Shown: positions 24,111-37,900 of the stretch, one piece after another
Numbering within the stretch: position 1 is the stretch's first letter
Layout of the letters: every line of letters begins with the position of its first letter
Assembly (NCBI GenBank): GCA_017562135.1
Contig: QEYB01000266.1
Location: forward strand, 1,116,001 to 1,180,000
From: Dipylidium caninum
Taxonomy: Eukaryota; Platyhelminthes; Cestoda; Cyclophyllidea; Dipylidiidae
Direction of reading: 5' to 3'
Length of the DNA stretch: 64,000 nt
The notes under the pieces: model-generated
Database searches by the model: none
Told to the model about the DNA's origin: nothing
Seen by the model: the letters and a program-made list of their open reading frames with translations, nothing else
Translations under genes and position numbers: made by a program

Positions 24111-27100
24111 GTGCCTCCTTTTTCCATTTGTCTTTAATCTCACTGTTTTCTTCTACTTCCTTGCTCCCCAACTCTACCCAGACGCCGTCCGTGATGCGAC
24201 GCTATCTCGCCATGTGCCTTCTTTCTGTGCTCTCCTCTCAGTCTTCCCTCTTTCCTCCCTTTTCTCTCTGTTGCACCTATGTGCAGTTGCATGCGGAGGT
24301 GGCCAAATGAGCGACCCCGGCATGGGCACTTCATACGCCAAACATAAACACGCCCATATTGCCCCTTCCAACTGCGCTGCAGGCCAAGCTTGTGGGCCCC
24401 TCGTTTGTCGGGCCCCGCCAATTTTGGAGGGGAATGAGGTTTTATTGGGATGGGAGGGCACATCTTTGAGCCAACTTTCCTATGGTCCACTCCAGTCGAA
24501 GCCAGGGACAGGTGGTTAAACAGGATTTCCTCGGTTGATTGTTGAGGTACTTTTTTTGTTTGTTGCCGTAAATAATTCAGAAACTTCGTTGGTTGCGTGT
24601 TGGGGCCACTTAAAAGCTAGACTACCACACGCTTCTGGCAACTTTTTCACATGATTTTCAACTTTATCTTAAAGAGTACGGACAAGTGCGCGGTGGAATC
24701 CGAAAACTGTTCGCCCACAAGAGGATAGTGGCTCTTCGGCGGGTCTCCCTTGGCCCGTTTCTTCGTTCGTCCCTATTTCCTGCGGGGCACAGGCGTGAAT
24801 GACACGTCTCTTCTGCACCCTCGCGGCAGTCTTGAATAGGAAAACACTTGCCGTCAGTCATTAACTTTTGCTAAGATGAAGTGTGTAACGCCATTCTCCC
24901 AAGCCTTCACCCAGTCGATCGCCTTTCCCGTTCAATAGAAAATCATCGAGGCAGACCCTCTAGCACGCGTCCTGAACGGTCTGACTTCACAGTTGGGCGA
25001 CGATTTTCACTACTCGTGTCTCTCTCTGCCTCCAGCCTCCTTCCAAGCTGAGCGCCGCTGCTAGACGCGGCGAAGCCCCTTTCGCCGGGAATACCAGCCA
25101 TCCTGTCTCGTTTCCATCGAGGTAGCATGCAGCGAATGTAGTGCCCGATGGCAATGCTGCCTTCAGGAGCCCCTTCCAACACCAACGGGCTGACCTTAAG
25201 GGGCCGGTGCGGATGCTGTCGTCTGGTGGAAGATGCACTCACCCAAACTCCAACAACATTTGCCACTCGAGCGTTCACACCGCCGACAGACTCGGCGGTA
25301 TTTAGTCGGAGCCGCTTCGAGAGGTGGCGAGCTTCAACCGGGTAGTAGAATTTACGGACCTGGGGACAGACAAGAGTCTGTGTGACCTTTCATTTTGTCA
25401 GTCCAAACAGTGTTGCATATTCACCTAACTGCGGCTTGCTTCTTCACACCGAGGCAAAGAAATAATGATAATATCAATAAAGCCACAGAAGTACTGCAAT
25501 CGAACACTGTTGCGATGCGTGGCTGGGGAGAGCTTCTTCCAGTGCCTTCACCTGCCAGTTGGTCCGCAACCTTTTTCCAAGCCAATATGCTCAAGTGGGA
25601 CTTCGGGAAAGCTCTCAACGAAAGGCGCATTGTTCGCAATGCGTTGAAGTCTCGGACGTAAGGACAATCGTTCGGAACTCGTCGAGTGGCTTGTAGAGTG
25701 TTAAGGGCAAAGGCACAAAGGCCGTCTCAAGAAAGTGTAGTTTCATGGAGAATTGCCACAGGAACTCTGCTAAGTCCGTAGTCTCTTTGTGCTCGTCTGG
25801 ACTACGCGACCTACAGATGATGCAAAAGTTGGATTAAATCACCAGACGTTGAGGTGATTCAACCGTCTGATCACATGCGATTGCTGGGCAGATGGATGCG
25901 AACTTCCGAGTGGAAGCCTGCAACGCGATTGACAAGCACAACTTGAGGCCGAAAGTGCTGCACCGAAAGGTTGGTGCGCGCTGTGTTCGGTTGATGGTAG
26001 CATTCACTTCCGGACGGGGCCACGTCCGCGAGCGTCGACGCAGCGCAGACCACTCCCGCCTAGCCCGTCCCCTTCGCCCCCGGCGCAGATTACGAAACTG
26101 TGGATACCGCGAGTCATTCCATCTGCATCAGCCTGGGCTTCACTGTGGCTGGCCGACCCTATACCACGCCCCTTGCTGCCTCGTCCCCTCCCCCCTCCCA
26201 TCTCGACAATAAACTCTCCCCTTTATGCAAATGCAAAGCAGTGCGGTTTCGTAAGGTCTTTTGAAAGGCTGCGCCAGTGGACGGTTTCACTTTCTGCAGG
26301 CAGACAGGCGGCCCGCGAGAGTGGCGAGTATGACAGTCAAGGGAAGTGTTTGGTCAAGCCTCAGTCGGCAGCCTGGGAGCGGGGCGAAGTGCCGTCGAGT
26401 CGCGGAGACCGGTTGGGAGACGTGGAGCAGAGGCGTGTGTGAGGCGAGCCGAATCGTGTCGAAACACCCCTCACGCACACAAGTGGGCCTTCAGATACGC
26501 CCCGACGATAGCACGAGGAGTCAGTCGTCCGCATTAGCGGCCTGGAAGGTCATCCCCTCAGCCCAGATCTTCGTGGGAGGAACGCAATGGGGCCACAAGT
26601 CTTCTCGCCTACTTATTCAACACTGAGACGTTATTTCCTTCACAAAATTCCGGTTATTGGAACACGTTGGCCACCACACAGCTTAGTGTGGATGCCCCAG
26701 CCTCGCAGTGTCGGGTCCGACCTCGGGGACCCCAAGAGGCAGCAGCACTCACAAGTGGTTTTGCTTTGGGGGCAAACCAGACCTGCAAACACTGAGAGGA
26801 GAAGCAGAAGTCGACGCTCGTCTCTGTCAGAGCTCTGACAACCGACTGACCCATGACTTAGCGGGGAATTTGGTCTGTTCTCGACCCCTGCTTTACGCCG
26901 CCTCTGTGCAGAGCTGTGTCCAAGCCATGCAAGGAGGGTAAGACAAGAACATGGGTATTCAAGGGGTTCTGGCCAGAAGCAGGGCTTGGAATGGCCGAGG
27001 CAGCTTTCCATTGATGTTGTCGTGGGGAGCGCGGGTGCTAGGAGAAGAGTCGTTTACAACCGGCGTTGGGGCATAATAGAGCCAGTACTGTTGTGGACAT

Positions 27101-30100
27101 AGAGGCTACAACGAACAAAAACAACCGAAAATGAGTCCCTCGTCGAAATAGCCAGTCGCTGTTTCATCCGAAAGCATTGCCTTTGAAGTCGGACCGCACC
27201 ACTGGGCATTTTTATGCGTTCAGACAGGCCTGGCATTCGCCGTGCCCCAGCCGCACTTAGCACCGGCTCAGCGGACCGCCAGCACAGTGCCGCCGTGGTC
27301 ACTCGGCTCTTCTGCGAGGCTGGTTCCTCCTCTCCGAGGAGCAATGTCTTCCATCTCCAAGCCTCTTCTAACCGAAGAAAGCGGTAGTAGGGTTTAGCGC
27401 AGTGAGGCCAATGCTTAGATCCCAAGAAACCATTACTTGTGGCATCCTCGCGGCCGGGGTTCAGCACTTAGCGTCTTTAATGCTGCAAGGCATTTGTGCA
27501 GGGAGGAAATGTGGATGATGTATGCTGCCGATTCAATATTTCGGCGCCTGAATCTTTCCATGTAACTGGTCTGTCATCTGAAACATGGCTCAACCAAATG
27601 CTCAACTGCCTGTGCCAGAAATGCCGCCCTGCCCTCAAGTTCTAACGGGTAGAGTGTGATGAGGACTTGGCGTTGCAAACGGGGCAGGCATGTGTAAAAC
27701 ACTCGGAATTTTATCGAAGAGGTGAGCCGCTACTCAGAGGCGATGAACGCAGAAGGAAGAAGTGGGAGCAGACTCGACTCGACACGAAATGTGGCAAACG
27801 AGGCGATAGAAACAAGGGTCTCATCAGTGCCAAGGCATCTCTGACGGTCGTGGCTAAGAGCACCTGCTTCCATTTCCCGCCACACTTTGCGTGCTTATTT
27901 CTTCAGGGAACTTCGGGGAAGACCAGGGGGAAAAGAGTCGCTGAGACACAACTGGGCTACAGCGAACCTTTGACGCCATTCTCTTTGCCTACTTCACCTC
28001 CAATGAGGCAAGGGCTGCACAGAGGTGTGAAACGCCAAGCTCCTCAGTCCCGTTATCGTGAACCAGCGCTGCAGTGAGAGCGGATAACATGAAATTTCAA
28101 CTATATATGAGTCTAGAACCGACTCTCCTGTCGCCTGGAAGCCGCACCGAGTTCGGACTGGTCGGCATAGTTGATGGCAGGCATCTCAATTCGTCTTAAT
28201 CGGCTTAACACACCGAGTCCCTTGTTGGTCGGTCATGGAGGGCGAGCTGAAGCTCTCGCGAGGGACCAACGCTCCCAAAATGGTTCCCGAACATCGTTGG
28301 AGAGAAGGAACGGACCATTTGACGACTCGAGAGTCTTTCGGGCTGTCGCCATGGTCTCAGCGCCCATCTTGTCTTCGTGTTTATGGCGCGCTCTCCCTGC
28401 GGTAATGGCAAACCCCTCTGTCTAATTGCGCCCTGAGCGCATAGCGACGGAGCGCGACTTCTAAAATTGGCTCGGGTGACGGCAACTAGTCAGATGCTCC
28501 CCTTTGATAGCCTGCAATTACCCATGGGATTTTCTGCCCATAAAATAACACTCCTGGGGCTAATGGTGGACTCAGACTGCCATTATCATCCGACGGGAGA
28601 GTAAATGTTGTCTGAGGAGTCGCCCCTCGACAGTTTGCCTCGGTGGCCGTCTTTCCGTGGAGGACCAGGGCATAATGTCGTTTGAGTGGCTCGCTGAGTT
28701 GCCCCCAAACCGGAGTATTTAATGAGCAAAGATTAGGAAAATCTTGCTTGGTCATCTTCTCTCCCTTGCTTTTAAGTTGATGGTGACCATTTTTAAGAAA
28801 GGTTTCTCTAAGGCTGCTCGACCAAACACCTCTTCATGGGTACAAACATTTCCCACTGGAGTGTCCGCCCCCGAGAGGGCGGCTGAAGGCGGGGCGTCCA
28901 CTCAGGGGAAGTGACAAACAGTCCCTTGTTGTGGTGGGATGCTTAAAAGAGCCAACAAGTCCGCCTCCCTCGACCACCAAAGACGTGTCGCCTCCTTCGG
29001 TTCTGGATGTTGAGTCGGCTTTATCGGCTTCCTTTCCCCTGCGCCCGTTGCACATGCAGTCGTTCAACTATTAAACATCTTTCAATTGGGAAGTGCGTAG
29101 AAAAGTGTGGGGACAAAATTATCCACTTCGTGATTCAGCATCTGCCGCGTGTCCGAAAAGTCCCCACCAAATGTGGGTGCAGAACCGGGAGGAGCAAGAG
29201 GAGAAGACAGAGATTTGCGGGCCGGCTATCGCCCGTGGTGACCTGCCTGAATCCGTCTGGAACCCATTTCTCGTCCAACCTTAAGCTTTACACCTGAAGG
29301 AGAGACAGGTAGAGAGACGCCAACAGCTGAACTAGGAAAGTGACAGAAGCTGTCTCGACGTCTGCAGCTCTAAAGTGAGCGTCAACAGGAGCTGCTATCA
29401 CCACTAATGGTGGCGTGGACGAGTGAAAGGGGCTTTCCTTCTCCTTTAAGCTGGAGGTGCGGAGAAGTTGCCAACGCTGCCACACAGCCAAATTCTTCAC
29501 ATCCTCGTTGTTGGGATGAGTCTTCTCCGAACACTCTTATTTAAGCCAAAACTTTATCTCGTCGGCATTTTGCTCTTTCACTGGTTAAAAACTCTGTTTC
29601 GAACAAACTCTAGATATCGAATGCATCTCCCAGCATCAGGAAGCGCCCAAGACTTGGTCTTCCCCCACCGGTTGGGGAGTCGGTGAATTTACTTCGGCCT
29701 GCAGATGCCCTGAGCCCACAGACGTGCGTAGATGGTCGCGTGCTCCGGGCCGTTCGGGTCATCTCGGCGAAACATCGTCTCGCCCAGGCGTGCAGCGGGC
29801 GCGGCTGCCTGCAGGGCGCAGCCAGATCCCACAGTCACACGGTCCCACTGGGGCCGGACCGTGAGCGTGTGAAGTGGGCGTAGCGGCCCCGTCTTGAACG
29901 CAGGCATGAGCACCGGTCTTTGACGCAGGAGGTGCTAAACCGGGCCAAAGCTGTTGACTTTCGATAGGCAAAAGAAAAGTTAAGCGGCCTTGCCGCAAGA
30001 TTCTAATTTTTTCGACTTCCCACACCCACGGAGCCGGCTTGACTGCTGCCTCGCTTCGTTTCGTTTTCACGTGTTAACCTTTGGCCACCGTCGAGGGGGT

Positions 30101-33100
30101 TGGTTTTGACAGCCAAGTAATTGGGAGTGCGAGACTGCAAAATGCCAGTCTTTTTGCCAAACTACGCACTACCAGTAGAGGTGATGGGGCCTGCCACCGC
30201 AAGACGATGCGAGTGTTTATGTTGCCCTCTTCCAGACATTTGGCTTCTCGGCCACCTCGGGGCGCTGGATGTGAAGGAGGACTGGTTTATCGAGCATGCA
30301 CCTGAAGCAGCAGGGCCATGTTATTACGGTTGCAGCGGAGGGCGACCGAGACATGGAAAGATAAATCTCCGCTTCGCCTCTGCTGCGCCTTGTAATTGCT
30401 AGACGAATTTTTGTCTGAAATTCCCCTCTGTCCTTTTAAAACTGAATGACTAAGCGCTGCAAATAAACAACTGATTTTTTTCCATTTTGCGCGAGATTTT
30501 CTGGGCGCCCACTTGTCGAATTGGAGGGGCGGAGTGGGCTCCAGTCAGTAGTCTTCCGCCAACGGCCCATGTCCGCAGGCGGGTCCGTCGCTGCCCCGGT
30601 TCGGTGGCGCCAGAGGAAGCCGCACGTTGGCACTTTCGTGCAGCCAACAATTGTGCCCTCCGAGGGCAATGAAAATCTTAGCAGAGCCGCCTCAGAACTC
30701 CGATTCGTGGATTTCTTCCTACTTAACATCTCAAAACGGGCTCTAGAGGCTACGCCAACAAATGCAGACAAGCCCACTCCCTCCAGTCGTTCAGTTAGAA
30801 GGCGGTGGGTACGGAGGAAGAAGAAGAGAGCGCTGGGGCAGGCAGACCATGGTCGCATCTCAAGTCCCTCAGCTTTATAATCACATACTGCAAATTGTGG
30901 CCATCATTCTAAGTGTGGGTTGTCCGAGCTGTTATCGCCTCATTAGAGGTGGGAATGGAGTGTGTAGTCTGAGGCTCACAAAGTCACACCAAGCAAGGGC
31001 AGCCCGTCTTTTGCTAATTCCTGACTCCCTGATTCTGCCTGCACAGTAAAGCTCTGAGCGAAGACGAATGCAAAAAGACCGTGTGAGTCCCGTCCACGAG
31101 ATGGTGAGCGGACTTACAGGCAGTGGCTCGGATTACTGAGAAGAAGTGCCACCTCCCATTTCAGGTAAGACGGGACCGGCCCCATGGACAAGAGGACAGT
31201 AGGCAGAGGAGTGGAAGGCGAGCCATAAGAAATGCGTCGAATCATTCAAATTAGTGTGTTCAGTGGAAGAAGCGCGTCCATCATAGGGCGTAGGCGCAAC
31301 AGAAAGATAGTATGTAGTCCGGCCGAGATGGGCATCCCAAAAGACTCGACCACACTCCTCGCGGTGGGTGTAGGAGAGTACTTCAATGCCGCGAGAGAGT
31401 GACGACGCTTGGCCGGCGAGGAACTATGCAGACCGTTTTCGTGTGAGCGACTGCGCTCCTCCCCCGTCCCCCGCCCTGCTGTGGTACGGTGGGCTTTCAA
31501 AGAACTTGGTCGGCTTTCTTCCGCCAACGGGAATCGCGCACACTTCCATTTCGTGTGCACCTTTTACGCCCACCGCAAAAGTTATGCAAACGGACGGGAG
31601 TGTAAGCGAGGTTGCGGCCGGGCCGACGGCCGTTAAGCACGCGGTCTGTAAAACAGGTAAGTCGCCGCAAGTTATTTAGCAGGTTGACTTGTGCACCAGT
31701 TAAGTGGACAGCCTAAACTGCTACGGTGGGCACGCAATCGCGACTGACCGGAGAGGCAGGTAAAATTGTATTTGCAGTGGCAATTTCCCCAACCCTTCTT
31801 CCCTCCTGTCCAACGGAAATGCCTGCGCCCCGTTCCCATCCAGTCGTGTCTGCTTCTTCCTGCGTTTCGGCGCAGCCTTGAACCATGAGATGTGCGCTTC
31901 TTCGGATTGAACCGTGAACTCCCGCAAAGCGCGACTCTTCTGACGACAAAACTGCGGTCGCCGCCGCTGAAGCATAAGTTGTTGGCAGCGAAATGGTGAA
32001 ACAGTCGAGGCGTGTCTCCGTGGCACGGCGGACGAACGGTCGCTCACCACACAAAATTACGGAGGCGATGATGTCCCGCACTGCGAAGCAGTCTGCGCGG
32101 CGCATAGGGCGCGTGCTGTGCCTCGCCTTTTGGTGGACGCGATGGCGAGTCTCGGCGAGGACTCTTAATGTGCGCAGTTGCACAGCATTTACGTCTCTCA
32201 GTCTGTTCGGTGAGCTTGGTAACGAAGCTGAGGACAACGGCTGATGAGATGCACGCCGAGTCGGGCTGCGGAGAGAGGTCTAAATTCGCGCAAAAGCGGA
32301 GAGGAGGCGCACTGAATACCGCGTCTCGGACTGCAGGGCAACGACGCCGTTCAAGAGCTAATGGACTATGTGTTATCTCCACATTCCCACCTTAAACGCA
32401 AATTCGACTGCGGTGTGGCCATAGCGGGTCGGTATTTAGCCAGACGTAGAACAAGGAGTCGGGGGAAGAGGAAGACAAATCGTCCGACATAGTGCGCCTG
32501 TGCGAAGCAAACTCCTGCTACACAGGGCCGCTTTGCTCAACAGCAAGCTGTCCACCACGCTGCCAAGGCCGTTTGAGGGGGACACTTGATGTTATCAGGA
32601 GAAGAATACATTTCCAAATTCATGGATGTGGACAGAATTGAAATGCCAGAAGCAAAACTCCCATCGTGAGGACACAAGCGCGTTTTCGGTGTTGTCTCAA
32701 TCCACGAGGCCCCCAGAAGCCAGAGGCGTTTCAAGCCCCGTCAATCTCCCCAAATGATTTGTTAACCGACTAGCCCAAGGCTTCCCTTCAACACCGATGC
32801 AACAAAGTCAAAGAAAGGCCTCTGGCGAAACAAGTCGACTCAGGTGTGGTGAGAGTGGAGGCAGCGGCGGGACCAGTGAAAGCGAATAACAACCGGCTGG
32901 TGTCGAGGCAGACGAAGGCTGACCTGGGCAGCCTCGTCTTCCACGCGTCAAGACTCGACCTCGCCTTCAGCCCACATTGTTTGCATTCGAAGGCGCTCCT
33001 CCGGCCACCTCCAGCTCCCCGTCCTCGCCCTCTTCCCAGCCTTCTTTGCCTACTCTCAAACACGAGACCATCAGACAAAAGGCCGTAATCGAAACTACCG

Positions 33101-34770
33101 GCCGCACTATTCTCTTCTTCTCTTTCCTCCTCCCGACCTCTCGTTTCCTCCTTGGTTCATCTCGCCCTCCACCACTCTAACAACCAAATATTTCGTCATC
33201 TCGATTTCCCACGCTCTTAAAAAATCCACAAGGGCCATCAAGACCGAGACATGGTGGCACACATCAACAGAGGCGCCTATTTTCCTCATCAGGAGGCGGA
33301 GACGAGTTTCTGAGTCCAACTCGGAACAGCGGTGTTCCCCGAGGTCTGCTTCGATGGGGACGGACGCCGTAAAGGTTTTCCGCACTTCAGGAACCAGCTG
33401 ATTTTACTCTCAAACAGAAAGGAGAGCGAGGCTTTTCTCAATCCACGTGGCCTTTCTTTATTGTCGGACTCCAATTTGCCGCGGAATGCGTTCGTGTTTG
33501 AGGGTGTGGTCACGACGTTGGGATCTCGAGTCACGCACTCGTCGACACCAGTTTTCTTTGTTGAGGCCGCCGGAGCGATGTCTTATTCTCTTCGTCACCG
33601 CAGATTAACCAGCCCCTGGGGTGTACAGGTGAAAGCCTTCAGCAGCCTCCCAATTCACCTTCACATTTGTCGATGCCTCCTGCTTTTGCGTTAATGACGG
33701 AGGGCGTGGGGCTCTTCTGTTAACGCAAGCACCTTCGCTTTGCGGCATGGGAAGGTCTCTCATTTGGAGCCTCGTGGGATCTGAGGCCATGGCCTTTTGT
33801 GAATCTCCCGCTAGAAACTAGACGACTAGGGCGACTACCGCCTCTCTCCTCCCTCCTCGCTGACGCAGTCGGTGGATGTTGTCGCTTTCTCCTACCACTC
33901 GGGGCGTAAATGGAGGGTGGGAGTGCGGAATAATGAGTAAATGCGGCTAAAAAACGACTGTCTTACTCTCCAGGCCCCGTCTTGTCAAACGACTTTTTCT
34001 CACCTCACGTCTGTCTCATACTCGCCACGGCGGAGTGCCAAAGGCTGGTCGGATGAAAATGTTGTCGTGCAGCAAAGCCCAAATTCCTGTCTACTGTCCC
34101 ACTGCAAGGAAACCCGAGTCGCTATTACGCAGGAGAGCGACTTGTGGACCTGGTCCTCACTTAGCGGGTCCGCCGACGAATACGTACAGGCATATTGCGA
34201 CAGCGCTAACAGAAGGGCTAACGGTGGCTAACGACCTCGAAACGAAGAAGTGTCAGGACTAGAAATGAAGTACAACCGCGCCTCCACCGCCCGTTAGTCT
34301 CTGCCGACGAGTTTACTCACTGCGAAAAGGACAAAATCAAGAATTTCGGCGGGCATTCGCCTTTTGGCCATTCGGCTGATGGGACATGCGAGACGGCAGT
34401 CGGTTACTATCCCAGCGTGTCTGTTTGGGGACTGGAGCAACCTCTCTTCCCCGCGAGGTCGTGAGCACATTAATAGCTTCGTCCGGCGGTCAGGTGGCAC
34501 TGGCGCCATCCTCGAGAAGAAGCAGACCAAAGCCACTTCCCCTTTTGGCGTTTGGAAGTGGGCTGCGAACGCCTCCATAGCCGCCCCGCTGCCCGTGCCA
34601 CGACATTTAGGTGAACCAAGTAAGAGGGTTGTGCATCCAAGTTGTTTTATGGAGCAAAGGTGGGCGGGGAGACATCAGTTGAACGATAAGACTCTGGAGG
34701 TATCTACACGAAAGGCACAATTGGACACACATTTTAACCCGAAGAAGAGACTGACAGTTCTTTTTCCGAA
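24111..34770. other. About 10.6 kb convergent intergenic region
   Basis: This lies between the UNC45 stop and the 3' end of the minus-strand lectin/PAN gene, so both 3' UTRs must be here. Plus-strand AATAAA motifs occur near 25485 and 26212, far from the UNC45 stop. A minus-strand AATAAA lies at 33457-33462, about 1.3 kb beyond the lectin/PAN stop. The right two thirds look more GC-rich than the first 24 kb. Many overlapping 60-170-codon frames occur on both strands, but none has domain or phase support. One possible plus-strand exon at 24943-25062 is discussed among the rejected items. Confidence 0.5.
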
Positions 34771-34904
34771 TTAGTGGCCGCGGGTACAGACGAACCAGAT
34801 GGCGGCGGCAATGGCGCTGAGAATGACGACGGAGGCGATGACTGCGATCAAAACCATGTTGGCGGTGGACAAGGCTCCAGCGCCAGCAGTCAGGAGGTAG
34901 GCCT
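34771..34904 (-). CDS. Terminal exon: transmembrane helix and stop
   Basis: GACTTCTTCAG acceptor, two leading bases, then 43 codons and TAA at 34773-34771. The peptide has a small-residue linker followed by one clear hydrophobic helix of about 23 residues (MVLIAVIASVVILSAIAAAI and onwards) and a tail of CTRGH. This predicts a type I membrane protein with almost no cytosolic domain, so any signalling would need a partner. Confidence 0.7.
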
Positions 34905-37900
34905 CTGAAGAAGTCGTCCAACTTGTCTGTCTCTCGTTGGACACATTCACCCTTCCTTGCGATGGCGAGCCGACGTCAGACTGGACCCGGCTTGCCATTC
35001 GTGACTGGACTGTTCCACTTTTTAAAATGGCACTGGTTGACCCAGCCTGAGGATGTGACTTTAACCTCGAGAGTGACTCAGTCTGTCGAAGGTGGGCGCC
35101 TTCTGCACTTCGCACCGAATCAACTCTCGTCGACGTAGTCGTCGGTGTGGGACCGTTTGGTCCCCTGGGGAAGGAGCGGGATTGGTGGGGATCTCCACCC
35201 CTGATTCGCTCGATACAGGCGTGGTGGAGGGGTTTTCGTCGGCACTCACGAACGAGGCTAGTTCTGATGGCGTCGAATTTACACTCTCTGCAAGGAACGG
35301 TTTTCCCAACACGTCGGCGACTTTTGCCTCGGGACTTGATGATGCTGGTGGCTGCGTGGAAATAACTGAAATAAACCAAATCGTGGCGTTAGGGAATGTG
35401 GCAGGCATGGAGTGTGTGAGTTTGTGGGCCCCTACAGTTCGAGGCAGGCCAGCTTCCCCTGCGCGCCTAATGTCAGGCGAATTCCTCATCGCGAGAGCCA
35501 GAAATTACATGCTTACAGGCGCGTCGGTTCGACGGATCGAGGGAAGGGGTGTCAGCTCACGGACTGTGAGGTGTTCTAAGGTTCGCTACCTGACGGCATC
35601 TGTAGTCGCGGCAGAGCAGCAACCAGCCGTCCCAAAGTGTCAAGATCATCTGCCAAGCATGCTCTTCCATGCAACGGAGATGATGGTGACAGTTTGTGGT
35701 GACTCTGCTCACGCCGAATGAGTTTTTTACGAATGTAGCTCAGCACAGCATCCGAAGCGTCGGGGAAGACGCGACGTCGATTTCGAAAGTGGCATTGGAG
35801 CCAGTGGATGAAGAGGCGAACCAAGAGACGACGGACGCCGGTTTCCTTATCGCTTAGCCTCGAAGGGAGGCAGAGTGTCTGCTCCAGGATGGACTCACCG
35901 AGGGCCTGCTGAGACGGAAAAGGGAGGGTGGAGAGTGTCGGGGTGTGGTTTTTCGCCACGACAATGAATCGGGCGAAACCGCTATCAACGTGGAACTGAA
36001 GGCTTGGAGACGTGGCGGTGGTGGGCAGTAGTTTCACCTCCACCGCATCGAAGGCAGCCATGGCGTCGGGGTTACGGCACTGCAGAGCGTAGTGGTCCAG
36101 CAACGACACCATGTCTATGTTTATGCTAGCGCAGTCCGCCGTCTTGCCTTGGTCGTCTACCAGAATCACATTGACATCACCTGCCAAAGAAGACAAAGGG
36201 GCTCTTCTCATCGAATTTGTATTCACTGCTTCGCCATGAAGAGGTGAGAGTCGGAGGGAAGGTGCGGCTACTCGCCCCCGCCTCCAACCGCCCCACGTCT
36301 AATACGAATGCGGAATGTGATTTATTAAGTGATTTATCAAGTCAGAAAGCAAAAAATCGCCTAGCCACAGCAACGGGAACGGGCGTGATAAGGTGGGGGC
36401 AGACAATAAGACATTCCTGATATAGCTGTCACTTGTCACTGCCAACCTCTCCCTCTGGGCACAAGTCACTGAGGCTCCCCCTCACTGGGAGAATAAATCG
36501 CCGCTTTCACGTGTCCGCAGCCGAGGAATGCGATTTCTCCCTCGCCTCGCCCAGAAAGCAAATCCGTACCAGTGTATTTCGTATTGGTGAGAAGAGGAGT
36601 GTGGGGGAAACATTTTTGTCGGTATCGTAAGTTGCCCAAAAAATAACACATTCTACCGGTAAATTCCACTCCGGTCACGGGATTACAGATCCGGTGGGGT
36701 GACCGCAGGCCCAGTGGGCGGATGTGGAACGCATAAGGCTGCTCCTGGAACCTTTAGATTATTCCACTATGTGCTCGGAGCATTTAAAGGATTAATTAGC
36801 CACCGTACCTCGTCCGCGGTTCTTACAACGGTCAGATACTTCGGGATCTCAAGAATGACGTCTTATTAGATCAACCTTATCAGATCACATTGGCAAAAGT
36901 TCGCAACAGACGTTCATCCGGTGCTGCATTTGAAGGCGGACGGCTTGGAAGTGGTCGGAGAAGACGAACCATCAGGTCAGAAGGGGCGCCACCCCTCCTT
37001 ATAAACAGGCATTTTGGGGAGGCAGGAGGAGGGTTGCGGTGACTTTGGCGTCTTGTAGAGGGTCACGCAGCCGACGAGAGGAGCAAGCAAGGCGTCTGGG
37101 GCACACATTTTCATTGTGAATAAAGTGAATACTTAGAAAAAAGCGGCAGCTTCACGACGGGATGGGATGGGGTAAATGAGTGAAGGCTCAACCCCGTCGG
37201 AGTGTCCGATGAAGTGGGCAGACGCCTCAAGGGGACTGCTTGACGCTTCAGTGGAGGCGATCACCCACGGTCTGACTCACATTCAATCGAATCCCATCAT
37301 CTTTGCTTCGGGACGTCGCAGGGCAGGTGAAATTGTCGCCTCCATCGAGTGGTGAAGGCAACTTTCTAAATGCTTTATTTGAGTTTGATCAAGCAATTCT
37401 CCATTGCACGGTTTACGTTGGTTCCATCAATCGAATGCGCTCGGCAATGGCCAAAATCTAAACCAGAAGGCGGCCGACTAAGTTTCCACCGAAGACCAGT
37501 CACCGCAACTCCGCAGAGTAACAACGCATCTGGGCAAACTCTGCACTTCTTCCTTACCTATCTGATCGAAAGCGAAAAGCCCTATTCGAAGTAGTAGCGG
37601 AGGGGAGAAGTCGAAAGTGGAACGAGGAGCGAAGGTGGGAGTGAGAAGTTGCTTACCGCATGACTCCGCCTTGCAGGTGATGCGTCCCTTGAACTCTAAG
37701 CCGAAGATAACTTTGCGCAGATCAGTTCTCCTTAGAATTTCGGGCTCCTCAATCTTCCAGACACTGGCTGAGCCATCCTTCTCCTCATCCTTTTCTCTCA
37801 TTCGCGTCAGGGAAAGAATGCGTCCTAACAAAGGATAGTGGCGATGAGATTGTAAGCGGGTGCATTAACGGGCTCCAAAGAGTTTCTTGTGATCAGAGGC

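Noticed and set aside
24943..25062. Possible plus-strand exon after CCCGTTCAATAG, reading KIIEADPLARVLNGL
   Set aside because: Protein-like and well flanked at its 5' side, but the UNC45 stop at 24110 is well placed and no upstream partner exon was found; kept only as a note.
31713..32237. 174-codon minus-strand frame
   Set aside because: Low-bias Arg/Ser-rich translation in GC-rich DNA with competing frames on both strands; no domain or splice support.
35092..35721. 209-codon plus-strand frame
   Set aside because: Antisense shadow of the phase-supported minus-strand exons at 35066-35365 and 35713-36180.
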